DNA of 64,000 nt from Pyrocephalus nanus (taxonomy: Eukaryota; Chordata; Aves; Passeriformes; Tyrannidae), in contig CM076268.1 of NCBI GenBank assembly GCA_038380795.1, forward strand, positions 3,713,001 through 3,777,000. Reading direction: 5' to 3'. Both the position numbers and the translations under genes were made by a program. The notes beneath the pieces are model-generated. The model saw nothing but the letters and a program-made list of their open reading frames with translations, did no database searches and was not told the DNA's origin. Shown here piece after piece: positions 14,826-24,649 of this stretch (positions are counted from its first letter, which is position 1; each line of letters opens with the position of its first letter).

Positions 14826-14833
14826 ATGCAAAT
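14826..14833 (+). promoter_or_regulatory. POU octamer ATGCAAAT
   Basis: An exact octamer motif in repeat-free intron 1.7 kb past the RIBEYE exon. It lies in a stretch (about 14740-15490) whose mixed, non-repetitive composition looks like conserved non-coding DNA. A single motif is weak evidence for function. Confidence 0.25.
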
Positions 14834-15496
14834 GAGCTGGTAGTGGGCAAAAAAAAAAGAGGGTTGTGTAGCAAGAAAGAGCTCAACAGCACAGAAAGGC
14901 TTCGTCTTGCTGCTCATCGGTAATTCTGGTAAAGGGAAGGGATGATTTGAGATTTTTAGAGGATAGAGTTTGCAGTTTATAAACAAGACACAGGGAAGGA
15001 GAGATCTGTTTTTTCTTGTGGTGGAGGAGATTGCTCCCAAGCCCTGTGCTGTGGAGGTCCCTCACCCCAGAGCTTTCACTGCATCAGTATCGACCTCTCA
15101 ATCAGACGCACCGCAAATAAATGAACATATTTGTGTTCCCCACATTATGCCAGTTTGCCTTTTTTTCTGCATTTATTTAAAAATACTGCCTGCATGTACT
15201 GCTTTCCCATCTGATCCATGTCAACACAGAACATGTTGCCTAATACTGAAGCATTTTTTAGAAATCAATACATTACACCCGCTACATAAAGGACGCATCA
15301 GCGTCAAAGAACCGGCATCCACTTCCTAACTGTGTAATTATGGTGCGGCAGGGAAAGGGGCGCGCCAAGTGTCTGCATTTTGACAACTTTATCATTTCCA
15401 CTCACAAAATCATTCTTTATTTAGATTCCTGTGGAATGGCATCACCAGTTTGGCACCGTCTCGATGCCTATAAATGGTATCCTCTGATTAAAGCTT

Positions 15497-15514
15497 TGTG
15501 TGTGTGTGTGTGTG
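15497..15514. repeat. (TG)9 microsatellite
   Basis: Nine TG units in the CR1-free zone next to the RIBEYE exon. Confidence 0.95.
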
Positions 15515-16517
15515 CTGGTACAGCACATTGTTCGGGGCTTGTTTGCACGGGGGTTCAGCCGGGCTGCACAGGGAGAAAATTCCCTGCTCAAGGAGTCACT
15601 ACTGGGAAAAAAACGTTTCAAGGGATTTCTTTCCACCTTTTTTTTCAGACAAGCCAAGCCACAAGAGAATGGTTTTGCTGAATTTCCTTACACTTAGCAG
15701 GGTGGTTTTGGGGGTTAGTTTCTGTCAGGCTCCGAGTGTTATCATCAATGTACATCTCCAAAGCGGAGGAGCGGAGCCTGCTCGGATTATCCAGCTTTTC
15801 ATCTGAGCAGCCAAGGGCCTGAGCGCTTCTTCTTCGAGGGGAAGGGAGCCACCATTCATTTTTATTGTTCCAGTGCTTAACGACAGGCTTTTAGTTTTAA
15901 GCACAGCCCTATTACTTTAACAGCTCTATCGCTTCACTTACAGGCATCTCGAGAAGGAAATCAAGGGGTTTATTTTGTATGCCTGATAAAACAGCAAATT
16001 AATAATAAGAAGAAAAGCCTTAGGTAATGGCCAAAGGTAAGTCGATTCTCAAATAACACCATTAGCTATCTGATTAATTTAGTCAAAACAATGCCAACCA
16101 TTTCCTCGGAGGAACACATTTGCGCCTGATAACAGCGGTAAAAAGTCAATCTGCAGCAAACCCTGTAGTCCTAATTGCTCAGCCAGCACACTATCTAATC
16201 TCCTGTTCTCTACAAACAACGGGAACGGCAAGATTAACCCTGGAAGCATTATCTGAGATACCGCTCAGGTTTAACTGAAGTTGGCTAAACAAATAAAATA
16301 TTTGGAATTTAACCACAGAGCGAGAACCAGCATCTTTAGCTCCGAGTGGCCAAGCACAGCCCCGCACAGAAATCCCCTTCGCCTCCTTCTCTAAGCAGGA
16401 AAGGGTGCAATATTTAGGCATGAAACCCCAAGATATCGGACTGTGGGGTTTTTTTGACGGATAAATTAAGCAACAACAAGGTGGTTCTAAACTACTACTA
16501 CATGGACTAAGACCCTT

Positions 16518-16531
16518 CAGTAATTACTTGG
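16518..16531 (-). other. CTBP2: RIBEYE exon splice donor
   Basis: CCAA followed by GTAATTACTG on the minus strand. It is the only GT that removes the Asn-Tyr-stop tail and leaves the phase-1 junction that matches the CtBP2 exon. It departs from the MAG/GTRAGT consensus at exon -1 and intron +5, so it is clearly weaker than the CtBP2 exon donor. Confidence 0.8.
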
Positions 16532-18226
16532 TTCAGGCGATGCCATGGTGGAGACGATGACGGGGGGCCCCGTGCGCCTGCTGAGCTTCGGGAACGGGGA
16601 GACCTGGGCGGGGAAGGCGGGTGTGGTGGGCGCTAGGCCGCCATCCCCTGGTGCTCCTGGCCGGCGGAGGAGCTGGGGGCTGCTGTGAGGGCTGGGTGCC
16701 GGTGACGCCGCCGCCGCCACCACCGTCCGCTCCCTCTTCATCAGCTCCATGGGCACGGTGTAGGTGGTGGGATACGCCGTCTTGGGGCTGGGGTGCGGGT
16801 TGGCCGCGGTCATGGCCATGCCGGTTGGAGCAGAGTAGGCAGAGGCCGGACGCGTGCCGCAAGGCAGGGGCGTGTTGTATCCCGAACCAGGGAGGAAGTG
16901 CGGCCCCGGAGGAGCCCCCACGGGGGCTGGGTAGGTGGTGGTCTCCAGCAGGTGCTGGGTCGGGGCGCTGGATGGCCGGCGGTGCATCTCGACCCCCCTC
17001 GGGGAGAGCGGCTGCAGGGGTGCTGGGTGCTGTGAGGCGGCGGGGCCGTCAGTGGTGGGCCCTGCCATGAGGGGTGCCCCGTAGTCCCCCGGGAGCTCGC
17101 TGCGGTGGCTGAAGCTGTTGGAGCGGGTCCTGGGGCGCAGCGTCCCGGCCCTCCGCTCCTGCCTCTGCAGCTGCATCTCTGCCTTGTAGTTGTGGGCGAT
17201 GCGGGACAGCACGCGGGCCTGGCCCAGGTTCGGCGCCACTGACTTGATGTCGTTCTCCTCCATCATGGCCAGCAGGTTCGGGGAGTCGAAGCCCTGCTGC
17301 AGCAGGGCAGCAAAGGTGCTCTCCGAGACGCCCTCCGCCCGCAGCAGGGCCACGAACTCGGGGTCGAAGCTCCTCTTGCCCTCCGGCCCAGGGAAGGTGG
17401 CGGGCACCGGTGGGTGGGAAGGCGTCGCCACTGCCGCCTCGTAGCCATCGTAGGGACCCTTGGTGGCAGCACTCTCTCTGCCTGGCCCGTAGCTGCTGCC
17501 AGCGGTGCTGGAGGGATCCACCACCAGGCAGGTGGGGGCAGCTTGCCTGGCCCCCGGTGCCTCGGGAGGCCGCTCTGCCCCATCGGTGTAGCCCGGCCTG
17601 CCGGGAAAGGCGGGTGGCTCCGCCGCGTAGCGCGGGCCGGGGGGCTCCGTGCCGTACCACGCCGGGGACACGTCCCTGCCACGCATCCGCTGCCCGTCCA
17701 GGGCCAGCTTGGGGTCCCTGTAGAGGCGGGTGGTGTCCGGTGGGGCGGGCGGGCGCCCCGGGGTCTGGTCCCAGGACAACCTGCTGCCGGGCGCCCCGTA
17801 GCTCGCCAGCGGCCTGCCCACCACGTGGTCACGGTAGCACCGGGGGTCCTTGGGTGACCTCGCCGACAGCGACGGGTCACTGTAGTAATCCTGGGGCGGC
17901 AGAGAGGCCCGTCCCGCCATGGGCGCCGGCCGGTCGCAGTAGGTGAAGTCGGGCACAGAGCCTTTCCTCAGCGGCCCCGGGGCGAAGGCGGCATCCTGGT
18001 ACGGGTACGCCTCCTGCTTCAGCTCCGCGCCGCCCTGCAAGATGATCTCGTTGGCCCGGGGTGGCTCGTACCATCCGCCCTCGCCGCCATAGGTCAGGGA
18101 GCTCCTCCGGCCCAGCGGCCTTTGGTACTCGAAGGCGTTCTCGCTCTCCCAGTTCCCCTCGTACCAGCCGGCAGCGTCCCAGCTCTGCGAGCGGCCGATG
18201 TTGGGGTGCTTGCTGGGGATGGGCAT
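16528..18226 (-). CDS. CTBP2: RIBEYE A-domain exon (alternative first coding exon of CTBP2)
   Basis: Encodes the N-terminal A-domain of RIBEYE, the main scaffold protein of synaptic ribbons in photoreceptors, bipolar cells, hair cells and pinealocytes. In the known family this domain self-associates to build the ribbon, and the CtBP2-derived B-domain binds NAD(H) and partners. Visible here: the family N-terminus with an RSQSWDAAGWYE block (residues 12-23), a GGWYEPP repeat of that theme (50-56), long Pro/Gly/Ser/Tyr-rich low complexity, a SAM-like helical segment (about 286-348), an Ala/Pro/Ser stretch near 502, and the terminal RTGPPVIVSTMASPEPS junction (551-567). The ATG at 18226 has A at -3 and is the first in-frame ATG; the frame is closed by TGA at 18304-18302. 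A GT donor at 16527-16526 ends the exon in phase 1 after 566 codons, close to the A-domain size I recall for mammals. Reading on gives Ser-Asn-Tyr-stop in the intron. The B-domain exons are outside the window. Confidence 0.95.
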
Positions 18227-18302
18227 CGTCACGAGGCCGCTCGCTCCTGGTGACACGGAGAAGAGGAGGTGCCTTCCTTCCCAGCGCTTCTCCGGCACGC
18301 AT
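18227..18302 (-). other. CTBP2: RIBEYE 5' leader with overlapping upstream ATG
   Basis: Presumed 5' UTR of the RIBEYE transcript. An ATG at 18302-18300, out of frame with RIBEYE, opens a frame that runs past the RIBEYE start to 17877. Its context is weak (T at -3), whereas the RIBEYE ATG has A at -3, so leaky scanning would be expected. The frame has no recognisable protein. Whether it is transcribed depends on the start site, which the sequence does not fix; no clear TATA box is visible. Confidence 0.4.
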
Positions 18303-18669
18303 CAACACCAGACCGCGCTCCGCCTGAGCCCTCCCGGGACTTCAGAAACCACCGGCGGGCGGTTTTGCCTTTCAGAGTGTTGCCTGAATTATTAATCCCT
18401 GGTAACCTTAGGAGGCAGAGCATGCGGCTGGGCCCCTTCCCGTGCGGTGCAGCCACGGAGGAGAGCGGCCGCGCTCAGCCCAGATGCTTTATCCTCTGCC
18501 GCTGGGGACGGCGTGCACATGGACAACTGGCCGAGCAGTGTGTGGGGATTAGGAGCTAAATAAAACCTCTAAAGCCCTCGCTCCATGTGACATCATTTTA
18601 GCCCGATGAAATCTCACGCACTGACCCAGCCAGCAACCTCAATGCAATTTTTCCCCAGGGAATGAGTTC

Positions 18670-18687
18670 TTTTTTTTTTTTTTTTTT
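18670..18687. repeat. Poly(T) tract
   Basis: Eighteen T about 450 bp upstream of the RIBEYE ATG, between two groups of TAATCC motifs. Confidence 0.95.
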
Positions 18688-18821
18688 AAACTGTTGGGTT
18701 TTTTTAACACGTGTTTCATGTGTTTCAGTTGTCTCCTTCTCAACGTGCTCAGGGAGTCTACACCAGCTCCCACCAGGAATCGGCGGCGGGATAACAGAAC
18801 GTGCCCATTTCCGCTCATCCC

Positions 18822-18839
18822 CACACACACACACACACA
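18822..18839. repeat. (CA)9 microsatellite
   Basis: Nine CA units about 600 bp upstream of the RIBEYE ATG. A length change here could shift the spacing of the flanking TAATCC motifs. Confidence 0.95.
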
Positions 18840-21239
18840 TGTAAAAATAAAAAAGAAAGCTTCAGTGTCAGCTCAATCTTAATCCAGCCTGATGAAATGC
18901 TAATCCACTGCACACAGCTAAGGACAAATTAAATGGGAGCTAGCAGACAGGCCTAAAAAAAGGCCAATGCAAGATATTCAAGACTACAAGAGCAGTTAGA
19001 AATTAGTTAGGTGTCTGTTTAGCACTTTATGAATATTGTAATTTGCGCTGGAAATTACGTTTTTTGTTGTAGTTTCAAATTAGCCACACTAACCAGGCTC
19101 CAAAAGGATTCTTTATATTATTACCATAATACGCAAATCCCTTCATCATCCCAGGACAGAAAATTGTGGAGGTGTAATCTGGAATGTATAATTTTAAGAC
19201 CCTAGCACAGGTCATGGAAGAGGAGGGGGGAGGATCAAAGGATCTAAAGCCTGGTCTTAAAAAGCAAAAAGGAAGGGTAGACTTTTGTCTGTTATCTACA
19301 GCTTCCTTTGGAAAAACTACATGTTTATGAGATGGGAAAACACTCTGAAACATCAGACAAAACTCAATTTATATTGAGCAGTATTTCAACATTCATATGG
19401 ATTAAGCTGCTTTTTTACACTTAAGAGTGGGCAAAAGGATTTAGATGGAATCACACCAGAGAAAATTGTTATTTGGCAATGTAATAAAAATTTCCATATG
19501 GAGTCATTGTTTTCAGAGGAGGTATTAAAACAGCTCACCAAAACATGCAGTCTAAATTATGACATGCTGCTCATGCTCAAACATTCCTTTTCGAAGAAGA
19601 ATAGGTCAACTGTTCCTTATTTTGCTGACCACTGCTAGGGAGGCAACATTTTCCTTGTTTAATTAAAAAATTCAGACGGAAATGATTTTGCCTTTCTCTG
19701 CTACGATCACAAATGTCTTCACCTCCAACACACCTCTTCTAGAAAGAGCCCAGTAAAAGGAGGAACAGTCACCTTCCCTGGACTGTTTGCAAGACAGCTT
19801 GAGCATTTTTCCTGGCTAATCCACAATAAATGTTTAGTGCACAAGCCATCACATGATGGACTATTGTGCTATTATGATAGCTAAATCACTAATACAGTCT
19901 AATGCTTCTACTTGCCTATCATACTAAATACCTCTGGGCTATATTTCTGACCCAAATACTGACAGGATCTTTGAGTAATCCCTAAATTTCTTTATTGCAG
20001 TAAATATTACAAATCCTCTTCAAACATTCTCTCCTCCAGTTCCATCCTCAAGAACCACAGTTGTGAAAATTACGTTGGATATTACACAGACATGCAAAAC
20101 ATGGGCCCCAAAAGATTATTCATGCAATTCTCAGAGAATATCTGATTGGCATTATACTGAATTAACTAACAAACTTCAGGCACATTGGAAAATTTCTTCT
20201 TTTGTGAGAGTCAAGATGAGAAGGCACATTTGTGGCTTACAAATAAAGCAGAGAACATTTTAACCAACAAAAAACCCCATTTTATTACAACAACATTTTG
20301 CTAAAGAATAAAACGTATTCCCAACAGGATACAGCAAGATCTGTGCCATTTGTTTGTTCTGAGGCAGCAGTACAAAGCTCTCAAAAACGTATATGACAAA
20401 ATAATAAAATCCTGGTCTATAGATCAGGGGCCTCTTCCACCACTGAAATCACTAAAGAACACAGTCACCACCTTAAGCCATGGAAAAAACCATGCCATTG
20501 AGAAATGACATTTCAAAAATGCTGATCTCGAACAACTTGCCAGGGAAGTCAGAGGGGGGCTTGGAGAATTCACTACCTCTGAAGAAAACCAAAAGCTTTA
20601 ATAAGCATGGCAGGCACACAACAGAAACCCCACCCAAACCAGCAGATCTGTAACTGGTGGCCATGCCCTGCCCAGTGCATGCATGGGGGACAGCAGGACC
20701 TGGAAACCCACCCCCAAACCCCACCCCAAGCACAGGAGCACCTCTAGGCTCCGAAATCCACCCTTGTACCAGCCCACCCTTGCACGGGGTGACCTTGCAG
20801 CCCTTGGGCAGAAGATGTGCTCTCCTCCCAGCTGCTTCTCACAAGTCAGGAAACTCTTAACTCCAGACCTGCTGCTGGAACAGTCATGCAACATGGATGG
20901 TTTATCCCATACACGCTGACCTCAGTGGAACAAACCAACTATTCCTGTGCTCCAAGACCAGCAGAGGAAAACACCTGCAGCACCAGGGGCTGCAGGATTT
21001 GTGCATTTCCCTGCAGCCATGGAGCAGATGTCCTTCTTGGAGGGCTCTGCTGGCCCCAAGAGCCACCACCGACCTGCCCAGGAAGCCGTGGGAACTGGGA
21101 AGCCTCTCGAGCCACCATGGCAGCAAAGGAAATGCTACCAACCCACTGAGCCAATAAATGTAAAAGAAATTATCAGAAGGAAATATTTCTGATGGGCAGG
21201 AATGGTCTTTTGTCTTTTTTGGGGGGCAGTCTTAAAAAG

Positions 21240-21673
21240 TAGCACCCAGATTAGAGAGATGGAGCACCTCTCCCATAAGGAAAGGCTGAAAGAATTGGGA
21301 TTGGACACCCTGGGGAAGAGAAGCTCCAAGGTGATCTTATCATGGCCATTCAGCACCTGAAGGGATTCTACAAGAGGGCTGGAGAGGGACTTTGGACAAG
21401 GGTCTGGCGTGACAGGACAAGGAGGAATGGCTTCACTGACAGAGGACAGGGTTAGATGGAAATCCTTCCCTGTGAGGGTGGGGAGGCCCTGGCACGGATT
21501 GCCCAGAGAAGCTGTGGCTGCCCCATCCCTGGAAGTGTCCAAGGCCAGGTTGGATCAGACTTGGAGCAACCTGGGCTAGTGGAAGGTGTCCCTGACCAGG
21601 GTAGGGGGTAGAATGAGATGGTCTTTAAGGTTCCTTCCAGCCAAACCATTCTACAATTCTACGATTCTATGAA
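21240..21673 (+). mobile_element. CR1 LINE 3'-end fragment (longest sense copy)
   Basis: About 430 bp of CR1 tail: the GGAGCACCTCTCCCATAAGG start, the GGATTCTACAAGAGGGCTGG block, the TTCCCTGTGAGGGTGGGGAG block, the CAAGGCCAGGTTGGA block, and four closing ATTCTAYGA-type octamers. It is antisense to CTBP2. Confidence 0.95.
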
Positions 21674-23118
21674 TCTCCTGTGGCTCTGTACCTATTTCTG
21701 GGTCTGGATTCAGCAATGGCCAAGAGACTCCAGGGCACAACCTGACATGACTGATCAGTGCTTCCTGGGAGTGGAGGAGGCGCTGGCACCCACATCCTCA
21801 GCATGAGGGGGACACACGGACAGTGGAACAGGCAGAAAATTTATTCTCCCTTTATCTTCAAATTCTAGAGCTATTTTGAAAAAAAAAAAAAACAAAACCA
21901 AACAGAAAAAACAGCCACAAGAAAAAAAAAAAAAAAGCTGATCAAGAGATTAAGTACTCTGGTATTTCAGATCACGTGAAAATACAGAGTTTTGATTTAA
22001 TACCCTGATTTTCAGTTCAGCACTGATTTAACACACGGCAAATTTGGCTATGATACAGTAACCACAGAAAAAAAGGTGACAACAGAGTAAAGAAAGGTGG
22101 GCCCATCATTTAGACACTGCACTCAAAGCCAGTGCCATGACATCTGTCTCTTGAATCCACTCATGGTGGATGTGAAATAAGCAGTGCTGGAAGATGCCAT
22201 TCTCTTCCCATGAGGAGAGTCTATTTACACATGAAACCCATGGTAAGAAATCAGGACAGTAAATCTGCAACACAACTGTGTAAACAACATATTTTGGTGT
22301 CTGTAGCACTGAGTCAGGAGGGCTTGGATGCAAAATTTCATTCACACTGATGTAAAACATTTCATTACCTATTCAGAGAGCAAGTTGCTGGAAAAATTAC
22401 TCTGTGCAACAAAACAGTACAGATAAATACTCTTCAATTATAAATTTAAATCTTGTTTTTATTGGAAGAAAACATTTTTTATGTAGTAAAATGTTGATGT
22501 TTTCTCCCAAATTATTTTCTTCTGGGAGAGAGTAGAACGGAAAGAATGTGCCAAATGTAATTTCTGGCAAAAATGTAATGTGCATCAGCATGGGAAAGGC
22601 TATTTCTCTTTCAAAGGCAAAGGAATCCTGCCCCTGGTAGTGAAAAATCCTCTAGAGAACAAATACATCTCATGTTAATGGACAGAGCAGGTATCAGGAC
22701 ACCCAGCCTTTATACCTCGCTGTGCCACTGTCAGAGAGTAAATTGCTTAATTCCTTACTCTCTGATTTCCCTTCCATCAAGAGGGATATAATAATATACA
22801 CCTATCACAGCTGTGTGGTGTTCAGATTAGTCAGTGTTTGTCATGTGTTTTCAGGTGACAAGGCACAAAGCTACCAGGATGAATGCTCCTGCCCTCACTG
22901 CCTGGGCTTTCAAGGACCGCCTGTGATTGTGCCTAATGACCCCCAAAGCTTGGGAAGCCTTTCCTAAACATCCCCCCTCCACGTTCAGCCTGCAGGATGT
23001 CAGGGAAGTAGAAAAGAGCTGCTGGTGCTAAACTATACTGTGGTATTCCATGGATGCTATGGAGAGGAAAAAGAATAGGATGCAGTGTGAGTAATGGCCA
23101 CACATGTGCATCACACAA

Positions 23119-23125
<7 letters not shown>

Positions 23126-23151
<26 letters not shown>
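23126..23151. repeat. Poly(A) tract
   Basis: Twenty-six A, followed by an AG-rich stretch. Confidence 0.95.
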
Positions 23152-24139
23152 GAAGGATTGAGAGAGGAAAAGAAGGAAGAAAATGTTCCAAATTCTTGGA
23201 AACTACCGCATTTACTAAAATTTGGCTCTGCAAAAATCTCCCTCACAGTGGCAATGCGCATTCTGCCTAGATGGACTTCTTAACAGTCTCCTGAAATTAG
23301 GGGAGCACAAAGAGAAAATTAGCAGGATTGTGCTGGAATCATTTTCAATAATCAAAGGAGCAGCACAGCATCTGAAAGCACTCAGCACTTGAAGCCGTGC
23401 CACATGCTTTTACCAATTTCCAAAACCAAAGGCAAAGATGCTTTGTAACTTCAACAAAACGCTCCCAAATACCAACTTGGTGCGTTATAACAAAACACTC
23501 TTAAGATCAGCCAGTTATTAATCAATCATTGCCTCATGGAACTCTGCATTTCGATGACTTTAAAGCAAAAAAAAACCAAACAACCAAAAGCTTATGGCCA
23601 TTTGTTACCCAAGCCCCCAGTGCTGGGATAGAAATGTGCCACGACCATTGGCGTGGCAGGCCCCAGGAATGCACGAGCTGCCTCAAAATGTCCCACACAA
23701 ACTGGGATCAGTAACCGGGTTCATTTGCCATTCCCACTGGCTACACGCAAATGGACCCATGGAAAATAAAAGGTCAATATGGCACCTAAACAAATGAGGA
23801 GGTCCCATGCCTCCCAAGCAGGCATTTCTCCTCCAGACTGGTAACACAAGTATTACAGTGCCCTTCTGAGTCATTTCCCAAGAATCCCCTGAAATCCCAC
23901 AAGCTGACATGAGGAGAGAGGATGTGAAGCTGTGGACCTGATCACTTGCCTCTCCACTGCATTTCTGTGCCTCTCTGTGCTTGAAAGGGGTTTGAGGTAG
24001 GAGATCTGCTCCTTCCCACCCTCGTGGGAGCCCACATCTCACATCACTTCCACACTCCAACAATTCTCTGTCTGGAGCCGTTTCTCCACCCTTCATTGAA
24101 GGCAGCCCTACTCCAATTTCTCCCATGATCTGAGGAGTC

Positions 24140-24375
24140 AGGGGAGGGTTAGGCTGGTTCTCAGGGAAAGTTTCTTCCCCCAGAGGGTGGTTGGGCACTG
24201 AACAAGCTCCCCAGGGCAGTGGGCACAGCACCAAGGCTGCCAGAGCTCCAGGAGGGTTTGGACAACAATCTCAGGGACAGGGTGGGATTGTTGGGGTGTT
24301 CTGTGCAGGGCCAGGAGCTGGACTCTATGGTTCTTGTGGGGCCCTCCCAAATCAGGGTGTTCTGTACTTCTGTGA
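24140..24375 (+). mobile_element. CR1 fragment, different subfamily
   Basis: Shows the AGTTTCTTCCCCCAGAGGGT, GGGCACTGAACAAGCTCCCC, GGTTTGGACAACAATCTCAG and GGGTGGGATTGTTGGGGTGT blocks of a CR1 lineage distinct from the common copies here. It ends near TCCCAAATCAGG. Confidence 0.85.
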
Positions 24376-24489
24376 ATTACCTGCTACTTATTTCAGAATA
24401 AGGTATGTGCAAGAAGCACCTCAATAAGCATATGGTAATTTACCACCTCATGTTATCCTGCTCCTCTGGCAAAGCCCTGGAGGTTGTGG

Positions 24490-24649
24490 GAGGTTGCCCA
24501 GAGAAGCTGTGGCTGCCTCATCCCTGGAAATGTTCAAGGCCAGGTTGGACAGGGCTTGGAGGAACCTGGTCTAGTGGAAGATGTAACTGCTTATGACAGG
24601 GGGGTGGAACTGGATGAGCTTTAAGGTCCCTTCCAACCCAAACCATTTG
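24490..24649 (+). mobile_element. CR1 LINE 3'-end fragment
   Basis: Runs from AGGTTGCCCAGAGAAGCTGT to the CCCTTCCAACCCAAACCATT block, with no terminal octamers left. It lies about 115 bp after another CR1 piece in the same orientation. Confidence 0.92.

Larger units (their letters stand above)
1..16527 (-). other. CTBP2: CTBP2 intron between RIBEYE exon and off-window shared exons
   Basis: No exon of the shared CtBP2 dehydrogenase core is found here, so this intron exceeds 16.5 kb. It holds three CR1 fragments (1388-1628, 2634-2912, 6843-6962), some simple repeats, and otherwise unique sequence. Open frames here are short, unconserved in appearance and show no known domain. From 6963 to the RIBEYE exon no interspersed repeat is recognised. 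Confidence 0.8.
18393..18906 (-). promoter_or_regulatory. CTBP2: Candidate RIBEYE promoter region with OTX/CRX-type sites
   Basis: Four TAATCC/GGATTA cores lie 167 to 680 bp upstream of the RIBEYE ATG: 18393-18398, 18546-18551, 18880-18885 and 18901-18906. Three more follow at 19399-19404, 19817-19822 and 19976-19981. TAATCC is the core bound by CRX and OTX2, the homeodomain regulators of photoreceptor, bipolar and pineal genes, and those cells make RIBEYE. A random 514-bp stretch would be expected to hold about 0.25 such hexamers on both strands. The function is inferred; only the motifs are seen. Confidence 0.45.

Noticed and set aside
17049..17946. Several long open frames overlapping the RIBEYE exon on both strands (178 to 205 codons)
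   Set aside because: They follow from the high GC content, which removes stop codons in all frames. Their translations are Arg/Pro/Gly-rich with no domain, while the RIBEYE frame has family motifs.
18227..18298. A 24-codon N-terminal extension of RIBEYE
   Set aside because: It opens with GTG, not ATG, and a stop lies just above. The known family N-terminus begins at the ATG at 18226.
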